Positions 24,511 through 32,605 of a stretch of DNA of 64,000 nucleotides are shown in pieces. Origin of the DNA: Aquincola tertiaricarbonis (GTDB taxonomy: Bacteria; Pseudomonadota; Gammaproteobacteria; Burkholderiales; Burkholderiaceae_C); assembly GCF_000969605.1 (NCBI RefSeq), contig NZ_JZUE01000027.1, forward strand, positions 1-64,000. The letters run 5' to 3'. The notes beneath the pieces are model-generated. The model was not told where the DNA came from, did not search any database, and was given only the letters and a program-made list of their open reading frames with translations. Both the position numbers and the translations under genes were made by a program. The stretch's first letter is position 1, and each line of letters opens with the position of its first letter.

Positions 24511-25593
24511 GCCGGCGGCCAGTGCCACCGGCCGGTGGGCGCTGCCGCGCCGGGCAGCTGCCAGCGCCGGCCGCTCCACCAGGTGCCACGAGGCCGCCGC
24601 CAGCAGCAGCGTCACCAGCGCCGACTGCAGCATGTGGGCCGCCAGCCCCACCTGCGGCTGCAGCACCGAGATCACCTGCTGCACCGGGAAGGCGTAGATG
24701 TAGACGCCGAAGGAATAGTCGCCCAGCGCATTGAAGCGGCGCAGCCAGCCGCCCGGCAGGTAGGCCGCGGCCAGCGCCAGGTAGGCCAGCGGCAGCGGAT
24801 ACACGGCGGTGAAGGCCCGCGACTGCAGCAGCGTGCCGGCGGCCAGCACCGCCGCCGCCAGCACCGCCCAGCGCCAGCGAAGCCGGATGTGGTGCCGCAG
24901 CTGGTAGGCCAGCACGCCCAGCGAGAACATCAGCAGCAGCCGGCCGCGCGGATCGTGCGCGCCCTGCAGCGCGGCGCGCAGCATCATGGCGGCCGAGCCG
25001 GTGGCCGCACCGGCGAAGGCAAGGGTCATCAGCCGCGCCGCATGCGCCGGATGCCAGCGCCCCAGCACCGCGGTGGCCACGCCCACGAGGGCCAGCAGGC
25101 CATAGCAGTGCAGCTCATGCGGCAGCGTCCACAAGGAGCCGTTGACCGCATGCGGATAGGGCGTGTCGCGGAACACGCCGGGCAGGGAGCCGGTGGTGCC
25201 GAACAGCACGGTGCAGTTCTTCAGCACGTAGGTCCAGGTGGTGTCGGCGCTGAAGTACGCCGCCGCCGGCAGCGCGCTGAAGGCGCTGAGCACCAGCACC
25301 GTCACCGCCACCATCGCCCACATGCCCGGCAGGATGCGCGCCGCCCGCGCCAGGACGAAGCGCCACAGCGAGCCGGCATGCCACCAGCTGGAGGTGACCA
25401 GCAGCCCGCTGCAGAAGAAGAACAGGTCCACCGCGATGGAGCCGGGGCTCACGCCCAGTGTCTGCCAGGGCTCGCGGTAGGGCGAGGGCGGCGCCAGGCC
25501 GAAGCCGTGGCTGTACAGCACGGCCAGGGCCGCCACCAGGCGCAGCAGGTTGAAGTTGTTGTCCCGGCTGCGATCGACTTGGCCCAACCACAT
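24505..25593 (-). CDS. Acyltransferase 3 family membrane protein
   Basis: A 362-residue integral membrane acyltransferase (OafA/NodX-type) with about ten helices. The N-terminus NNFNLLRLVAALAVLYSHGFGL carries the conserved R-L-x-A and His that are typical of the family. FFFCSGLLVTSSWW is the usual second motif. It ends with a short basic tail and lacks the SGNH domain. Members O-acylate surface sugars such as O-antigen, exopolysaccharide or peptidoglycan. No glycan genes are adjacent, so the acceptor cannot be named. Confidence 0.88.
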   Translation of the reverse strand: MWLGQVDRSRDNNFNLLRLVAALAVLYSHGFGLAPPSPYREPWQTLGVSPGSIAVDLFFFCSGLLVTSSWWHAGSLWRFVLARAARILPGMWAMVAVTVLVLSAFSALPAAAYFSADTTWTYVLKNCTVLFGTTGSLPGVFRDTPYPHAVNGSLWTLPHELHCYGLLALVGVATAVLGRWHPAHAARLMTLAFAGAATGSAAMMLRAALQGAHDPRGRLLLMFSLGVLAYQLRHHIRLRWRWAVLAAAVLAAGTLLQSRAFTAVYPLPLAYLALAAAYLPGGWLRRFNALGDYSFGVYIYAFPVQQVISVLQPQVGLAAHMLQSALVTLLLAAASWHLVERPALAAARRGSAHRPVALAAGG

Positions 25594-25646
25594 ACAAGCC
25601 CCGGCCGCGCTGGCGTCGTGAAGAAGGCGCGCATGTTCGGCGGGCG

Positions 25647-25662
25647 GTTACCGATGCGTAAC
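25647..25662. promoter_or_regulatory. Palindrome GTTAC-N6-GTAAC upstream of divergent genes
   Basis: A perfect five-base dyad in the 172-bp gap between the acyltransferase and hpf-like genes, 54 bases upstream of the former and about 100 bases upstream of the latter. A possible operator for an unknown regulator; no consensus known to me fits. Confidence 0.22.
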
Positions 25663-25765
25663 ACCACGAGCAGGGGGCAGCCCTCGTCAAGGAAGAGGTT
25701 GCGCATCGCGGGCTGGGCATGCGTGTTGCCCGACCAGGGCATCAACCGTCAGACCTGGAGCCCCC

Positions 25766-26149
25766 ATGCAGATTCAAGTAGAGACCGACAACCACATCGA
25801 AGGCCGCCAGGCGCTCACCGACTACGTGCAGGGCGTGATCCTGGATTCGGTCGACAAGTACGCCGAGTACCTCACCCACGTGGAAGCGCACCTGGGCGAC
25901 GTGAACAGCGGCGACAAGTCCGGCAGCAACGACATGCGCTGCATGCTGGAGGCGCGGGTGTCGGGCGTGAAGAACATCGCCGTCACCCACCAGGCCGAGA
26001 GCCTGCACCTGGCCATCGACGGCGCGGCCGAGAAGCTGGAGCATGCGCTGGCCTCGCAGCTGGGCAAGCTGATGGACAAGCAGCGCCGCGCCGAGGCGCC
26101 CGGCCACATCGCCGCCGACATCGTGGAGAAGAACCCCGACGCGATCTGA
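25766..26149 (+). CDS. HPF/RaiA-family ribosome-associated protein
   Basis: A 127-residue protein resembling hibernation-promoting factor/RaiA. Seen are MQIQVETDNHIEGRQALTDYV, EAHLGDVNSGDKSGSNDMRCMLEARV and HLAIDGAAEKLEHALASQLGKL, which give the beta-alpha-beta-beta-beta-alpha pattern. It lacks the long C-terminal dimerisation domain, so it is a short form. Such proteins bind the 30S A/P site and stall ribosomes in stationary phase or stress. TGGAG lies seven bases before the ATG. A stand-alone location, not next to rpoN, suggests a stress paralogue. Confidence 0.82.
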   Translation: MQIQVETDNHIEGRQALTDYVQGVILDSVDKYAEYLTHVEAHLGDVNSGDKSGSNDMRCMLEARVSGVKNIAVTHQAESLHLAIDGAAEKLEHALASQLGKLMDKQRRAEAPGHIAADIVEKNPDAI

Positions 26150-26171
26150 CCGGCGGCAGGCGGGCCGCCGG
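26150..26171. terminator. Convergent hairpin terminator candidate
   Basis: CCGGCGGC, loop AGGCGG, GCCGCCGG: a perfect eight-pair stem immediately after the hpf-like stop and eight bases before the convergent PfpI-family stop. No T-tract, as is common in G+C-rich genomes. Confidence 0.5.
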
Positions 26172-26179
26172 CCCGGTGC

Positions 26180-26872
26180 TCAGAGGCCCAGCGCCTTCAG
26201 CACCTCGGCCGCCACCAGCGAGGAAGACTGCGGGTTCTGGCCGGTGATCAGCTGGCCGTCCCGCACCACGAACGGCTGCCAGTCGGCCGCGCCCACGAAC
26301 TGCCCGCCCAGCGCGCGCAGCCGGCTCTCCAGCAGGAAGGGCACCACCTCGGTCAGGCCCACCGCGGCTTCTTCCGAATCGGTGAACGAGTTCACCTTCA
26401 GGCCCGCGACGATCGATTGGCCGTCCGGGCGCCTGGCCGTCACCAGGCCGGCCGCGCCGTGGCACACCGAGGCCACCACCTTGTTGCCGGCCCAGGCCTG
26501 CTCCACCGCGCGGGTGACGCCCGGGCTGGTGGGCAGGTCCCACATCGTGCCGTGGCCGCCGGGCAGGAACACCGCGTCGAACTGCGTGGCGTCCAGCTCG
26601 GCCACCGGGCGCGTGGACTGCACCAGCGCCTGCAGCGGCGCATCGGCCAGGAAGCGTTCCACGATCTCGTCGTTCTCGCCCTTCGGCTTGACGCTGCCGG
26701 GGTCGATCGGCGCTGGGCCGCCGGCCGGCGAGGCCAGCACCACCTCGGCGCCGGCATCCATCAGCGCGTAGTAGGGCGCCGCCAGTTCCTCGGCCCACAG
26801 GCCGGTGGGCTTGCCGGTGTCACCCATGCGGCTGTTGCTGGTGACGATCATCAGGATGCGGGCTTGTGCCAT
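26180..26872 (-). CDS. DJ-1/PfpI-family class I glutamine amidotransferase-like protein
   Basis: A 230-residue DJ-1/PfpI superfamily protein. The nucleophile elbow is VVASVCHGAAGLV with the reactive Cys followed by His. GKPTGLWAEELAAPYYALMDAG near the N-terminus and FLPGGHGTMWDLP are typical of the Hsp31/YhbO-like type 1 glutamine amidotransferase branch, whose members act as glyoxalase III or stress chaperones. The ATG at 26872 has GGAG nine bases upstream and is preferred to an upstream in-frame start. Divergent from the LysR gene at 26977, which may regulate it. Confidence 0.9.
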   Translation of the reverse strand: MAQARILMIVTSNSRMGDTGKPTGLWAEELAAPYYALMDAGAEVVLASPAGGPAPIDPGSVKPKGENDEIVERFLADAPLQALVQSTRPVAELDATQFDAVFLPGGHGTMWDLPTSPGVTRAVEQAWAGNKVVASVCHGAAGLVTARRPDGQSIVAGLKVNSFTDSEEAAVGLTEVVPFLLESRLRALGGQFVGAADWQPFVVRDGQLITGQNPQSSSLVAAEVLKALGL

Positions 26873-26976
26873 GGGGTGCTCCGTAGGGAAGTGGATCAAC
26901 AGCCCCAGAATCTAGGCGCTCGATCGGTCGCCATAAAGGCGGTTGCAGGTACTTCATTCATTACGCCGGGGCACAA

Positions 26977-27927
26977 ATGGCACGTTCGTTCGATCCGGTG
27001 CAGCTGGGCAGCATCGAGCTGTTCTGCAAGGCGGCGGAATTGGGCAGCTTCACCGCGGCGGCGGAGGCGCTGGGCGTCACGCCGGCGGCGGTCAGCCGCA
27101 GCATCGCGCGGCTGGAGCAGCGGCTGGGCGTGCGCCTGTTCGTGCGCACCACCCGCAGCATCCGGCTCACCGAGGACGGCGCGCTGTACCGCGCCGAATG
27201 CCAGCAGGCGCTGGAGCAGATCGCCGAGGCCGAGCGCGCCATCACCGGCCGCCAGACCACGCCCACCGGGCTGCTGCGCATCAGCGTGCCCACCACCTAT
27301 GCCCACCACAGGCTGCTGCCGCTGCTGCCGGCCTTCGCCCAGGCCTACCCCGGCGTGGCGCTGGAGCTGAACATCGGCAACCGCAATGTCGACCTGGTGG
27401 ACGATGGCTACGACCTGGTGATCCGCCTGGGCGAGCCGCAGGATTCCCGGCTGATCGCGCGCAAGCTGGAGGACGCCACGCTGGGCCTGTTCGCCGCGCC
27501 GGCCTACCTCGCCGAGCGCGGCCATCCGCAGGTGCTGGCCGACCTGGCCGGCCACGACTGCATCCAGTTCATCCTGCCCAGCACCGGCCGGCCGCTGCCC
27601 TGGCTGCTGCGCGACGCGCAACACCGCGTGGTGGACCATGCCTTCCAGAGCCGCCAGCGGGTGCACGAGGACGTGCTGGGCGTGGTCACCTGGGCACGGG
27701 CCGGTGGCGGCATCTGCCAGATCTACCACTTCATCGCCGAGGAAGCGGTACGCCGCGGCGAGCTGGTGGAGGTGCTGCCGCAGCTGGCCGGGGCGACGCG
27801 GCCGTTTTCGATCCTGTATCCGCAGAACCGGCACTTGTCGGCGCGGGTGCGGGCATTCGTCGATTTCGTGGTGGAGGCGGTTGAGTTGGTGAACATTGAC
27901 ACTGAAAGCACCGGTTCGCGTCTTTAG
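26977..27927 (+). CDS. LysR-family transcriptional regulator (C-terminus altered at island junction)
   Basis: A 316-residue LysR regulator. The helix-turn-helix covers residues about 8-65 (IELFCKAAELGSFTAAAEAL, VTPAAVSRSIARLEQRLGVRLF). The effector domain is like those of the CrgA/DmlR group. The last about 17 codons (after VEAVE) shift abruptly to lower G+C and look derived from the adjacent cassette, so the original stop was probably lost on insertion. The core fold is complete and the protein is likely functional. It diverges from the PfpI-family gene, its most likely target. Confidence 0.9.
   Translation: MARSFDPVQLGSIELFCKAAELGSFTAAAEALGVTPAAVSRSIARLEQRLGVRLFVRTTRSIRLTEDGALYRAECQQALEQIAEAERAITGRQTTPTGLLRISVPTTYAHHRLLPLLPAFAQAYPGVALELNIGNRNVDLVDDGYDLVIRLGEPQDSRLIARKLEDATLGLFAAPAYLAERGHPQVLADLAGHDCIQFILPSTGRPLPWLLRDAQHRVVDHAFQSRQRVHEDVLGVVTWARAGGGICQIYHFIAEEAVRRGELVEVLPQLAGATRPFSILYPQNRHLSARVRAFVDFVVEAVELVNIDTESTGSRL
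27896..27925 (+). promoter_or_regulatory. Possible promoter of the defence cassette
   Basis: A perfect TTGACA (27896-27901) lies within the AT-richer tail of the LysR gene, with a poor -10-like TCTTTA 19 bases on. The ribosome site AGAGGG (27951-27956) precedes the ATPase ATG. Expression could also come by read-through from the LysR gene. Confidence 0.3.
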
Positions 27928-27965
27928 TCGAGAATCGGTTGGAATGAGCCGAAGAGGGTAAATAT

Positions 27966-29528
27966 ATGACACGTAGTGAGCAAGACGAGGCGCTTCGAGG
28001 CGTTGCACGTCAACCATCTTTAATTGAGTTTTTCGAGATTACCGGACTATTTGGTTATCGAACGGTTGGCCTTAGCTCGAGTAATGCTGCGTCGATCCTT
28101 ATTGCAAGGAATGGCTCTGGAAAAACAACGTTGCTTGCGGCGCTCGATGCTTTTCTGCGGGGGCAATTTAGCCGATTCGCGGGGCTGCAATTTGAGCGAA
28201 TCACTTGCGTGCTACGTGGTAATAATCCAATGGTTCTGTATAGGGACGATGTTGACAAGTTGACTGAGTTGTCAGCAAACAGTGAGTTTGTTGTGCGAGC
28301 TAAAGCTTGGGAAGTAGAGCCACTCGCGCTGCTTGAACTGCTCGAAACGAACTTGAAGGATCTCAAGTTCGCAGAACTTGCCGAGAATCCAACTTTCTAT
28401 GCAATATATTCGAAGCTAGGGTACGACTTCTCCGTGGCAAGGTCGCAGTGTGAGCGTCTGGCTCAATCAATGCGCGGGAAGAGTCCTAACATTGATTGGT
28501 TGCGAGATTCTCTGCGTCAAAGTCTGCAAGGCTTTGAGATTGTGTACTTACCGACCTATCGACGAATCGAGCTATCCCTACCAGATTCGGAGACGCGTCC
28601 TGGACAACGCAGGAAGAACATTCTGGCTCGTCTCGGAATTGCACGCAGTGGTCTGTACACCGCCGATATACAGTTCGGATTGGGTGATATATCTGCGCGG
28701 TTGAAGACGCTTTATTCGGACATGAGATATCTGAGCAACCAAGGATACGGAAAAATTAGTGCGAATGTCATTAACGATCTTATTTCCGGTGGGTATAAGC
28801 AAGACGATGACAAAGCATACGATTTGCCATCAAAAGACTCGCTAGAAATATTTTTCTCACGCTTGAAGGACGGCGAGGATGCATATCGCAATGTTCGGTA
28901 TGGAAGCTATTTTGCGACTCCCGACCTGTCAAAAGTGTATAGCGATGACGTACCAAACGATGCGCGGCCGTTTCTGGAGTATTTCTTACACCAATTGAAC
29001 TCAGTGATAAAGGAGACCCGGGGGACTGAAGATTTAGTGGAGGCATTCAGAAGCAGTTGTAACAAATATCTGTCCGGCGATGACGAATCAACGGATCAGT
29101 ACGGCAACTCTACTGAAGACGAGTTCGACAATAAAGTCTTGGACTTCAATCGAAGAAATCTTACCGTTAAGGTCATGGGATCGGCTTCCGGAAAGGAGGT
29201 GCCACTGGAATCTCTTTCATCAGGCGAAAAGCAGATGATTTCGTTGTTCGCCAGGCTTTACCTCTATCCGGGCGATAAGATTGTGCTGATCGATGAGCCC
29301 GAGCTTTCGCTCTCTTTGGATTGGCAGCGTCAAATTCTTCCAGATGTTCTAACGGCGCCTACCTGCCGCCAATTAATTGCGATCACCCATTCACCGTTCA
29401 TCTTTGATAATGCACTAGAAGATTTTGCAGGGCCGCTGCGGCTTCGTGTAAATCCGATGAGCGGCCCAGATATGTTTGGCGCTTCCGCCTTCGATCAAAT
29501 GGACGAGGACGGTGATGACCCAAGCTGA
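27966..29528 (+). CDS. ariA: AAA/ABC-type ATPase, AriA-like subunit of a PARIS-type defence system
   Basis: A 520-residue SMC/OLD-like ATPase. Walker A is ARNGSGKTT (47-55, Lys53); the ABC signature is LSSGEKQ (417-423); Walker B is IVLIDEPELSLS (439-450, Glu444); the switch His is His475 in IAITHSPF. A long insertion (about 60-400) separates the two halves, as in AAA15/21 proteins. No nuclease domain is fused. It overlaps the downstream DUF4435 gene by 14 bp. AAA ATPase followed by DUF4435 is the gene pair of PARIS (AriA-AriB), in which AriA senses a phage anti-restriction protein and releases the effector. G+C is far below that of its surroundings. The name is by domain pairing and not by measured similarity. 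Confidence 0.78.
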   Translation: MTRSEQDEALRGVARQPSLIEFFEITGLFGYRTVGLSSSNAASILIARNGSGKTTLLAALDAFLRGQFSRFAGLQFERITCVLRGNNPMVLYRDDVDKLTELSANSEFVVRAKAWEVEPLALLELLETNLKDLKFAELAENPTFYAIYSKLGYDFSVARSQCERLAQSMRGKSPNIDWLRDSLRQSLQGFEIVYLPTYRRIELSLPDSETRPGQRRKNILARLGIARSGLYTADIQFGLGDISARLKTLYSDMRYLSNQGYGKISANVINDLISGGYKQDDDKAYDLPSKDSLEIFFSRLKDGEDAYRNVRYGSYFATPDLSKVYSDDVPNDARPFLEYFLHQLNSVIKETRGTEDLVEAFRSSCNKYLSGDDESTDQYGNSTEDEFDNKVLDFNRRNLTVKVMGSASGKEVPLESLSSGEKQMISLFARLYLYPGDKIVLIDEPELSLSLDWQRQILPDVLTAPTCRQLIAITHSPFIFDNALEDFAGPLRLRVNPMSGPDMFGASAFDQMDEDGDDPS

Positions 29529-30477
29529 AGACAGCGGCAGCAGCTTCTTGAAGCGAATAACCAACGCTAAGTCGTCCAGGGCGGTCCTAAAGCACGAGTT
29601 CGCCACCCACATTTCGAATATCCCGGTCAGCACAGCGATTTTCGTGTCTGAAGGTCCAGACGACAAATGCATCTATCACTATTGGATGGAAAAGCTGATA
29701 CCCCAAACAGCGTATGAGTCATTCATTTCGGAAAATAAGTGCAATGCACTAAAGCTCTATGACTCCCTTTGTTCAGACTTAACGGGGTTGGCAGAGCGCG
29801 TCTACTTTTTCCTCGACAAAGACTTTGACGGCCCACAAGGGAGAACTCCCAGTTCCAAGTTATTCCTTACTGATTGCTATTCAGTAGAGAACTATTTTGT
29901 CTGTCGACAGGTTCTTGAATCTGTCCTTACAGTGGACTTTCATTGCAATGGGTATCCATCAACTCGTTTGGAAATCCTTAATTGTTTTGAGACGGACTAC
30001 GCTCAGTTCCTGAAGGTCACGAAGCAATTAAATTTTCGAATTTTTGTTGCTCGTCAGTTGGCTTCCGTACAGTGTGTCGACATGCCGTCCAGGATCTCGC
30101 ACTTGGCTGATGTTCAGCTTGGTAAAGTTTCATCACCACATAGCGGTCCGCCGACCATTGCCCTGCAGCCGGAGCCATCAGCGTCGCAGTTCGAGCAACT
30201 CGCAGCGGCTTTCGAAGCGTTTGATCCGAGGGCGCATTACCGCGGAAAGTTTGCGCTTTTGTTCTTCAAGGAGTGGCTTGCAATGCTTCGCGCGGATCGA
30301 GCAAGTGAGCACTGCGTGATGTTCAAAGAGTTACCGCCCGCTCGGTTCAAAATACACGGTGGCTTTTCGTTTGAAACCTTGGCGCCTAAAGTGCCGCCAC
30401 CTCCAGCGCTCAAAGCGTTTCTCGCCCGTGCTATGGGCCCTTCCAAGGTTGAGGCTAGTGCGGCGCCCCAGCACTAA
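29515..30477 (+). CDS. ariB: DUF4435 Toprim-like protein, AriB-like effector of a PARIS-type system
   Basis: A 320-residue protein with DUF4435/Toprim marks. FVSEGPDDKCIYHYW (43-57) carries the catalytic-type Glu46; YFFLDKDFDGP (97-107) carries Asp101, Asp103 and Asp105; DCYSVENYFV (120-129) matches the DUF4435 pattern YsiENY. The C-terminal third is helical and ends in a Pro/Ala-rich tail. In characterised PARIS systems AriB is a Toprim nuclease that causes abortive infection by cutting tRNA. The ATG at 29515 has GAGG six bases before it. The stop overlaps the convergent lipoprotein stop by two bases. Low G+C like ariA, so the two moved together. Confidence 0.75.
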   Translation: MTQAEDSGSSFLKRITNAKSSRAVLKHEFATHISNIPVSTAIFVSEGPDDKCIYHYWMEKLIPQTAYESFISENKCNALKLYDSLCSDLTGLAERVYFFLDKDFDGPQGRTPSSKLFLTDCYSVENYFVCRQVLESVLTVDFHCNGYPSTRLEILNCFETDYAQFLKVTKQLNFRIFVARQLASVQCVDMPSRISHLADVQLGKVSSPHSGPPTIALQPEPSASQFEQLAAAFEAFDPRAHYRGKFALLFFKEWLAMLRADRASEHCVMFKELPPARFKIHGGFSFETLAPKVPPPPALKAFLARAMGPSKVEASAAPQH

Positions 30478-31157
30478 AACACCCCCGCGTCCTCCGCCCC
30501 CTTGAGGATGGCCTGCGCCAGCCCGCTCATCGGGCCCTGGATCTCGTCGGAGGCCGGCGCCGAGGCGCGGGCGGTCCAGATGACCGAGCCGCCGGCCACG
30601 TCGACGATGCGGGTGCTGGCCGAGTAGGCGGTGCTGCGGCGTTCTCCGCCGCCGTAGCCACCAATGGGCACGGCCACGCCCACGCCGCCGCCCACATGGC
30701 CGCCGCCGAAGCCGAAGCTGCCCAGGCCGATGGAAAACGCCGGACCGCCGCCGCCCTGGGCGCCTGCCCAGGCGGACACCGTGGTGGCCAGCACCGCGCG
30801 CGCGCCGGCCTGGCGGGCGGGGCCGAGGTACTGCTGGTCGGGCACCGGCTGGCCGGGCGCGGGCGGCTCGATCTGTGGCGCGGTGACCGGCGTGGCGCCA
30901 TGCGCCACCACGGCGCCGGCCATCTGGTCCTCGCAAATGCGCTTGACGGCCGGGTCCACCGCCTCGCACGCGATGAGCACCCGCGCGCCCTGCAGGCTGC
31001 TGGCGGGCCGGTTGGGCGCGGTCCACTGGCCCTCGATGCGCGGCGCGGCGGCGCAGCCGGCCAGCAGCGCAGCGGTGGCGGCGCACAGCGCCAGCATGGC
31101 GCGGTGGGGGCCAGGACCGGCCCTGTGGTGGGGAATGTGGTGGGGAAGGCGGTGCAT
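30474..31157 (-). CDS. Putative lipoprotein, Gly-rich
   Basis: A 227-residue protein with a lipobox (ALLAGCAAAP) after a hydrophobic stretch. The mature part has a segment IACEAVDPAVKRICEDQMAGAVVAHGATPV, a Gly-rich region (GFGGGHVGGGVGVAVPIGGYGGG) and STRIVDVAGGSVIWTARASAP. This resembles envelope lipoproteins that bear a DUF4136/CsgG-like beta domain, but the assignment is loose. The ATG at 31157 has GGGAG upstream; an ATG at 31097 directly before the signal core is an alternative. Its TAG stop sits exactly at the right edge of the low-G+C cassette. Confidence 0.72.
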   Translation of the reverse strand: MHRLPHHIPHHRAGPGPHRAMLALCAATAALLAGCAAAPRIEGQWTAPNRPASSLQGARVLIACEAVDPAVKRICEDQMAGAVVAHGATPVTAPQIEPPAPGQPVPDQQYLGPARQAGARAVLATTVSAWAGAQGGGGPAFSIGLGSFGFGGGHVGGGVGVAVPIGGYGGGERRSTAYSASTRIVDVAGGSVIWTARASAPASDEIQGPMSGLAQAILKGAEDAGVF

Positions 31158-31268
31158 GGCAGATCTCCCGGGCCGCGGCGGAACGGCGGCCATCGTCCTG
31201 CCGGGGCAACGGCGGTGCCCGGCGTGCGCCGCGGTTGAACGCCGGCCCCGCACCCCCATGTGGGTGCG

Positions 31269-32390
31269 ATGCCCGCACTCTGGCTCCTGGTCCTGCTTCA
31301 TGTCTACATCGGCGCGCGCATCGCGCCCGGGCTGCCGGGGGTGGTGGCGCCCGCGCTGCTCGTGGCCTGGTTGCTGGCGTCGGCGGTGCTCATCCCGGTC
31401 GGCTTCTTCGGGCGCAAGTCCCGCAGCCGCGCGGCGGCCGACCGCTGGAGCTGGGCCGGCATGCTGGCGCTGGGCAGCTTCTCGATGCTGTTCGTGCTCA
31501 CCCTGCTGCGCGAGCTGCTGCTGCTGGCCGCGCTGCCGTTCGATCTGCCGCCGCTGGCCGCTCCCAGCGCCATGGCGGTTCCGCTGCTGGCCGTGCTGGC
31601 GGTGGTGCTGGGCGTGGTGGGCGCGCGGCGGCGGGCGCCGGTGCGGCAGGTGGACATTCCCATCGAGGGCCTGCCCGCGGCTTTGCACGGCTTTACCGTC
31701 GCGCAGATCACCGACGTGCATGTGGGCCCCACCGTCAAGCGGGCCTATGTGCAGCGGATCGTTGATGCCGTCAACCAGTTGCAGGCCGATGCGGTGGTCA
31801 TCACCGGCGACCTGGTGGACGGCCGGGTGCAGGACCTGCAGCACGACGTGGCGCCGCTGGCCGGCCTGCGCTCGCGCCACGGCAGCTTCTTCGTCACCGG
31901 CAACCACGAGTACTACAGCGGCGCGCCCGAATGGATTGCCGCGCTGCGCGGCCTGGGCATCCGGGTGCTGCTGAACGAGCATGTGGTGCTGCAGCACGGC
32001 GATGCCCGGCTGGTGATGGCCGGCGTGGCCGACTACACGGCCGGCCACTTCGAGGCCAGCCACCGCAGCGACGCCCGCGCCGCGCTGGCCGGCGCGCCGG
32101 CCGATGCCGGCCTGCGGCTGCTGCTGGCCCACCAGCCGCGCAGCGCGGCGGGCGCGGCCGATGCGGGCTTCGACGTGCAGCTGTCGGGGCACACCCATGG
32201 CGGGCAGTTCCTGCCCTGGAATTTCTTCGTGCGGCTGCAGCAGCCGTTCACCGCCGGGCTGCACCGGCTGCGCGGGCTGTGGGTGTACGTCAGCCGCGGC
32301 ACCGGATACTGGGGGCCTCCGATGCGGCTCGGTGCGCCTTCGGAGATCACGCGCGTGCGCTTCATCCAACTCAACAGGGAAACCCCATGA
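31269..32390 (+). CDS. Membrane-anchored metallophosphoesterase
   Basis: A 373-residue protein. Residues 1-120 contain four hydrophobic helices (ALWLLVLLHVYIGARIA, LLVAWLLASAVLIPVGF, MLALGSFSMLFVLTLL, AMAVPLLAVLAVVLGVV). The rest is a calcineurin-like phosphoesterase with all metal motifs: ITDVHVG (D-x-H), VVITGDLVDG (GD), VTGNHEYY (GNHE) and LSGHTHGGQF (GHxH). It is close to the YkuE group, whose members are implicated in lipid A or UDP-sugar-lipid hydrolysis. Its stop overlaps the next small gene as ATGA. Confidence 0.9.
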   Translation: MPALWLLVLLHVYIGARIAPGLPGVVAPALLVAWLLASAVLIPVGFFGRKSRSRAAADRWSWAGMLALGSFSMLFVLTLLRELLLLAALPFDLPPLAAPSAMAVPLLAVLAVVLGVVGARRRAPVRQVDIPIEGLPAALHGFTVAQITDVHVGPTVKRAYVQRIVDAVNQLQADAVVITGDLVDGRVQDLQHDVAPLAGLRSRHGSFFVTGNHEYYSGAPEWIAALRGLGIRVLLNEHVVLQHGDARLVMAGVADYTAGHFEASHRSDARAALAGAPADAGLRLLLAHQPRSAAGAADAGFDVQLSGHTHGGQFLPWNFFVRLQQPFTAGLHRLRGLWVYVSRGTGYWGPPMRLGAPSEITRVRFIQLNRETP

Positions 32391-32605
32391 AGACCATCGA
32401 CGAGATGCTGAGCCTCGACCTGCTCACCCCCGAGCAGCACCACCAGATCGGCGCCTGGATCGCACGCGCCGACTCGCCCGACGCCATCCTGGAGATGCCC
32501 GCTTCGCTGTGGCAGGCGGTGGAGCGGGCCAGCGCGGTGATGGGCATCGACGCCGACCTGCTGCGCCCGCCTTCACTGGACGCGGGCGGGGCCGTCTTCG
32601 GCTGA
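32387..32605 (+). CDS. Small hypothetical protein
   Basis: A 72-residue acidic helical protein I do not recognise (MKTIDEMLSLDLLTPEQHHQ, then ILEMPASLWQAVERASAVMG). The ATGA overlap with the phosphoesterase stop and AGGGA upstream support it being real and coupled. Its 3' end overlaps the convergent hybrid kinase gene by about 33 bases. Function unknown. Confidence 0.65.
   Translation: MKTIDEMLSLDLLTPEQHHQIGAWIARADSPDAILEMPASLWQAVERASAVMGIDADLLRPPSLDAGGAVFG

Noticed and set aside
21284-24589. An 1101-codon minus-strand frame across the repeats and the AI-2E/GAF gene
   Set aside because: It runs through the non-coding repeat elements and antisense to a clear membrane protein; no domain is recognisable.
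27878-30454. GGTTGAG occurring near both ends of the low-G+C cassette as a possible target-site duplication
   Set aside because: Seven bases within windows of some 50 bases can match by chance, and the two copies lie within coding sequence without other insertion features.
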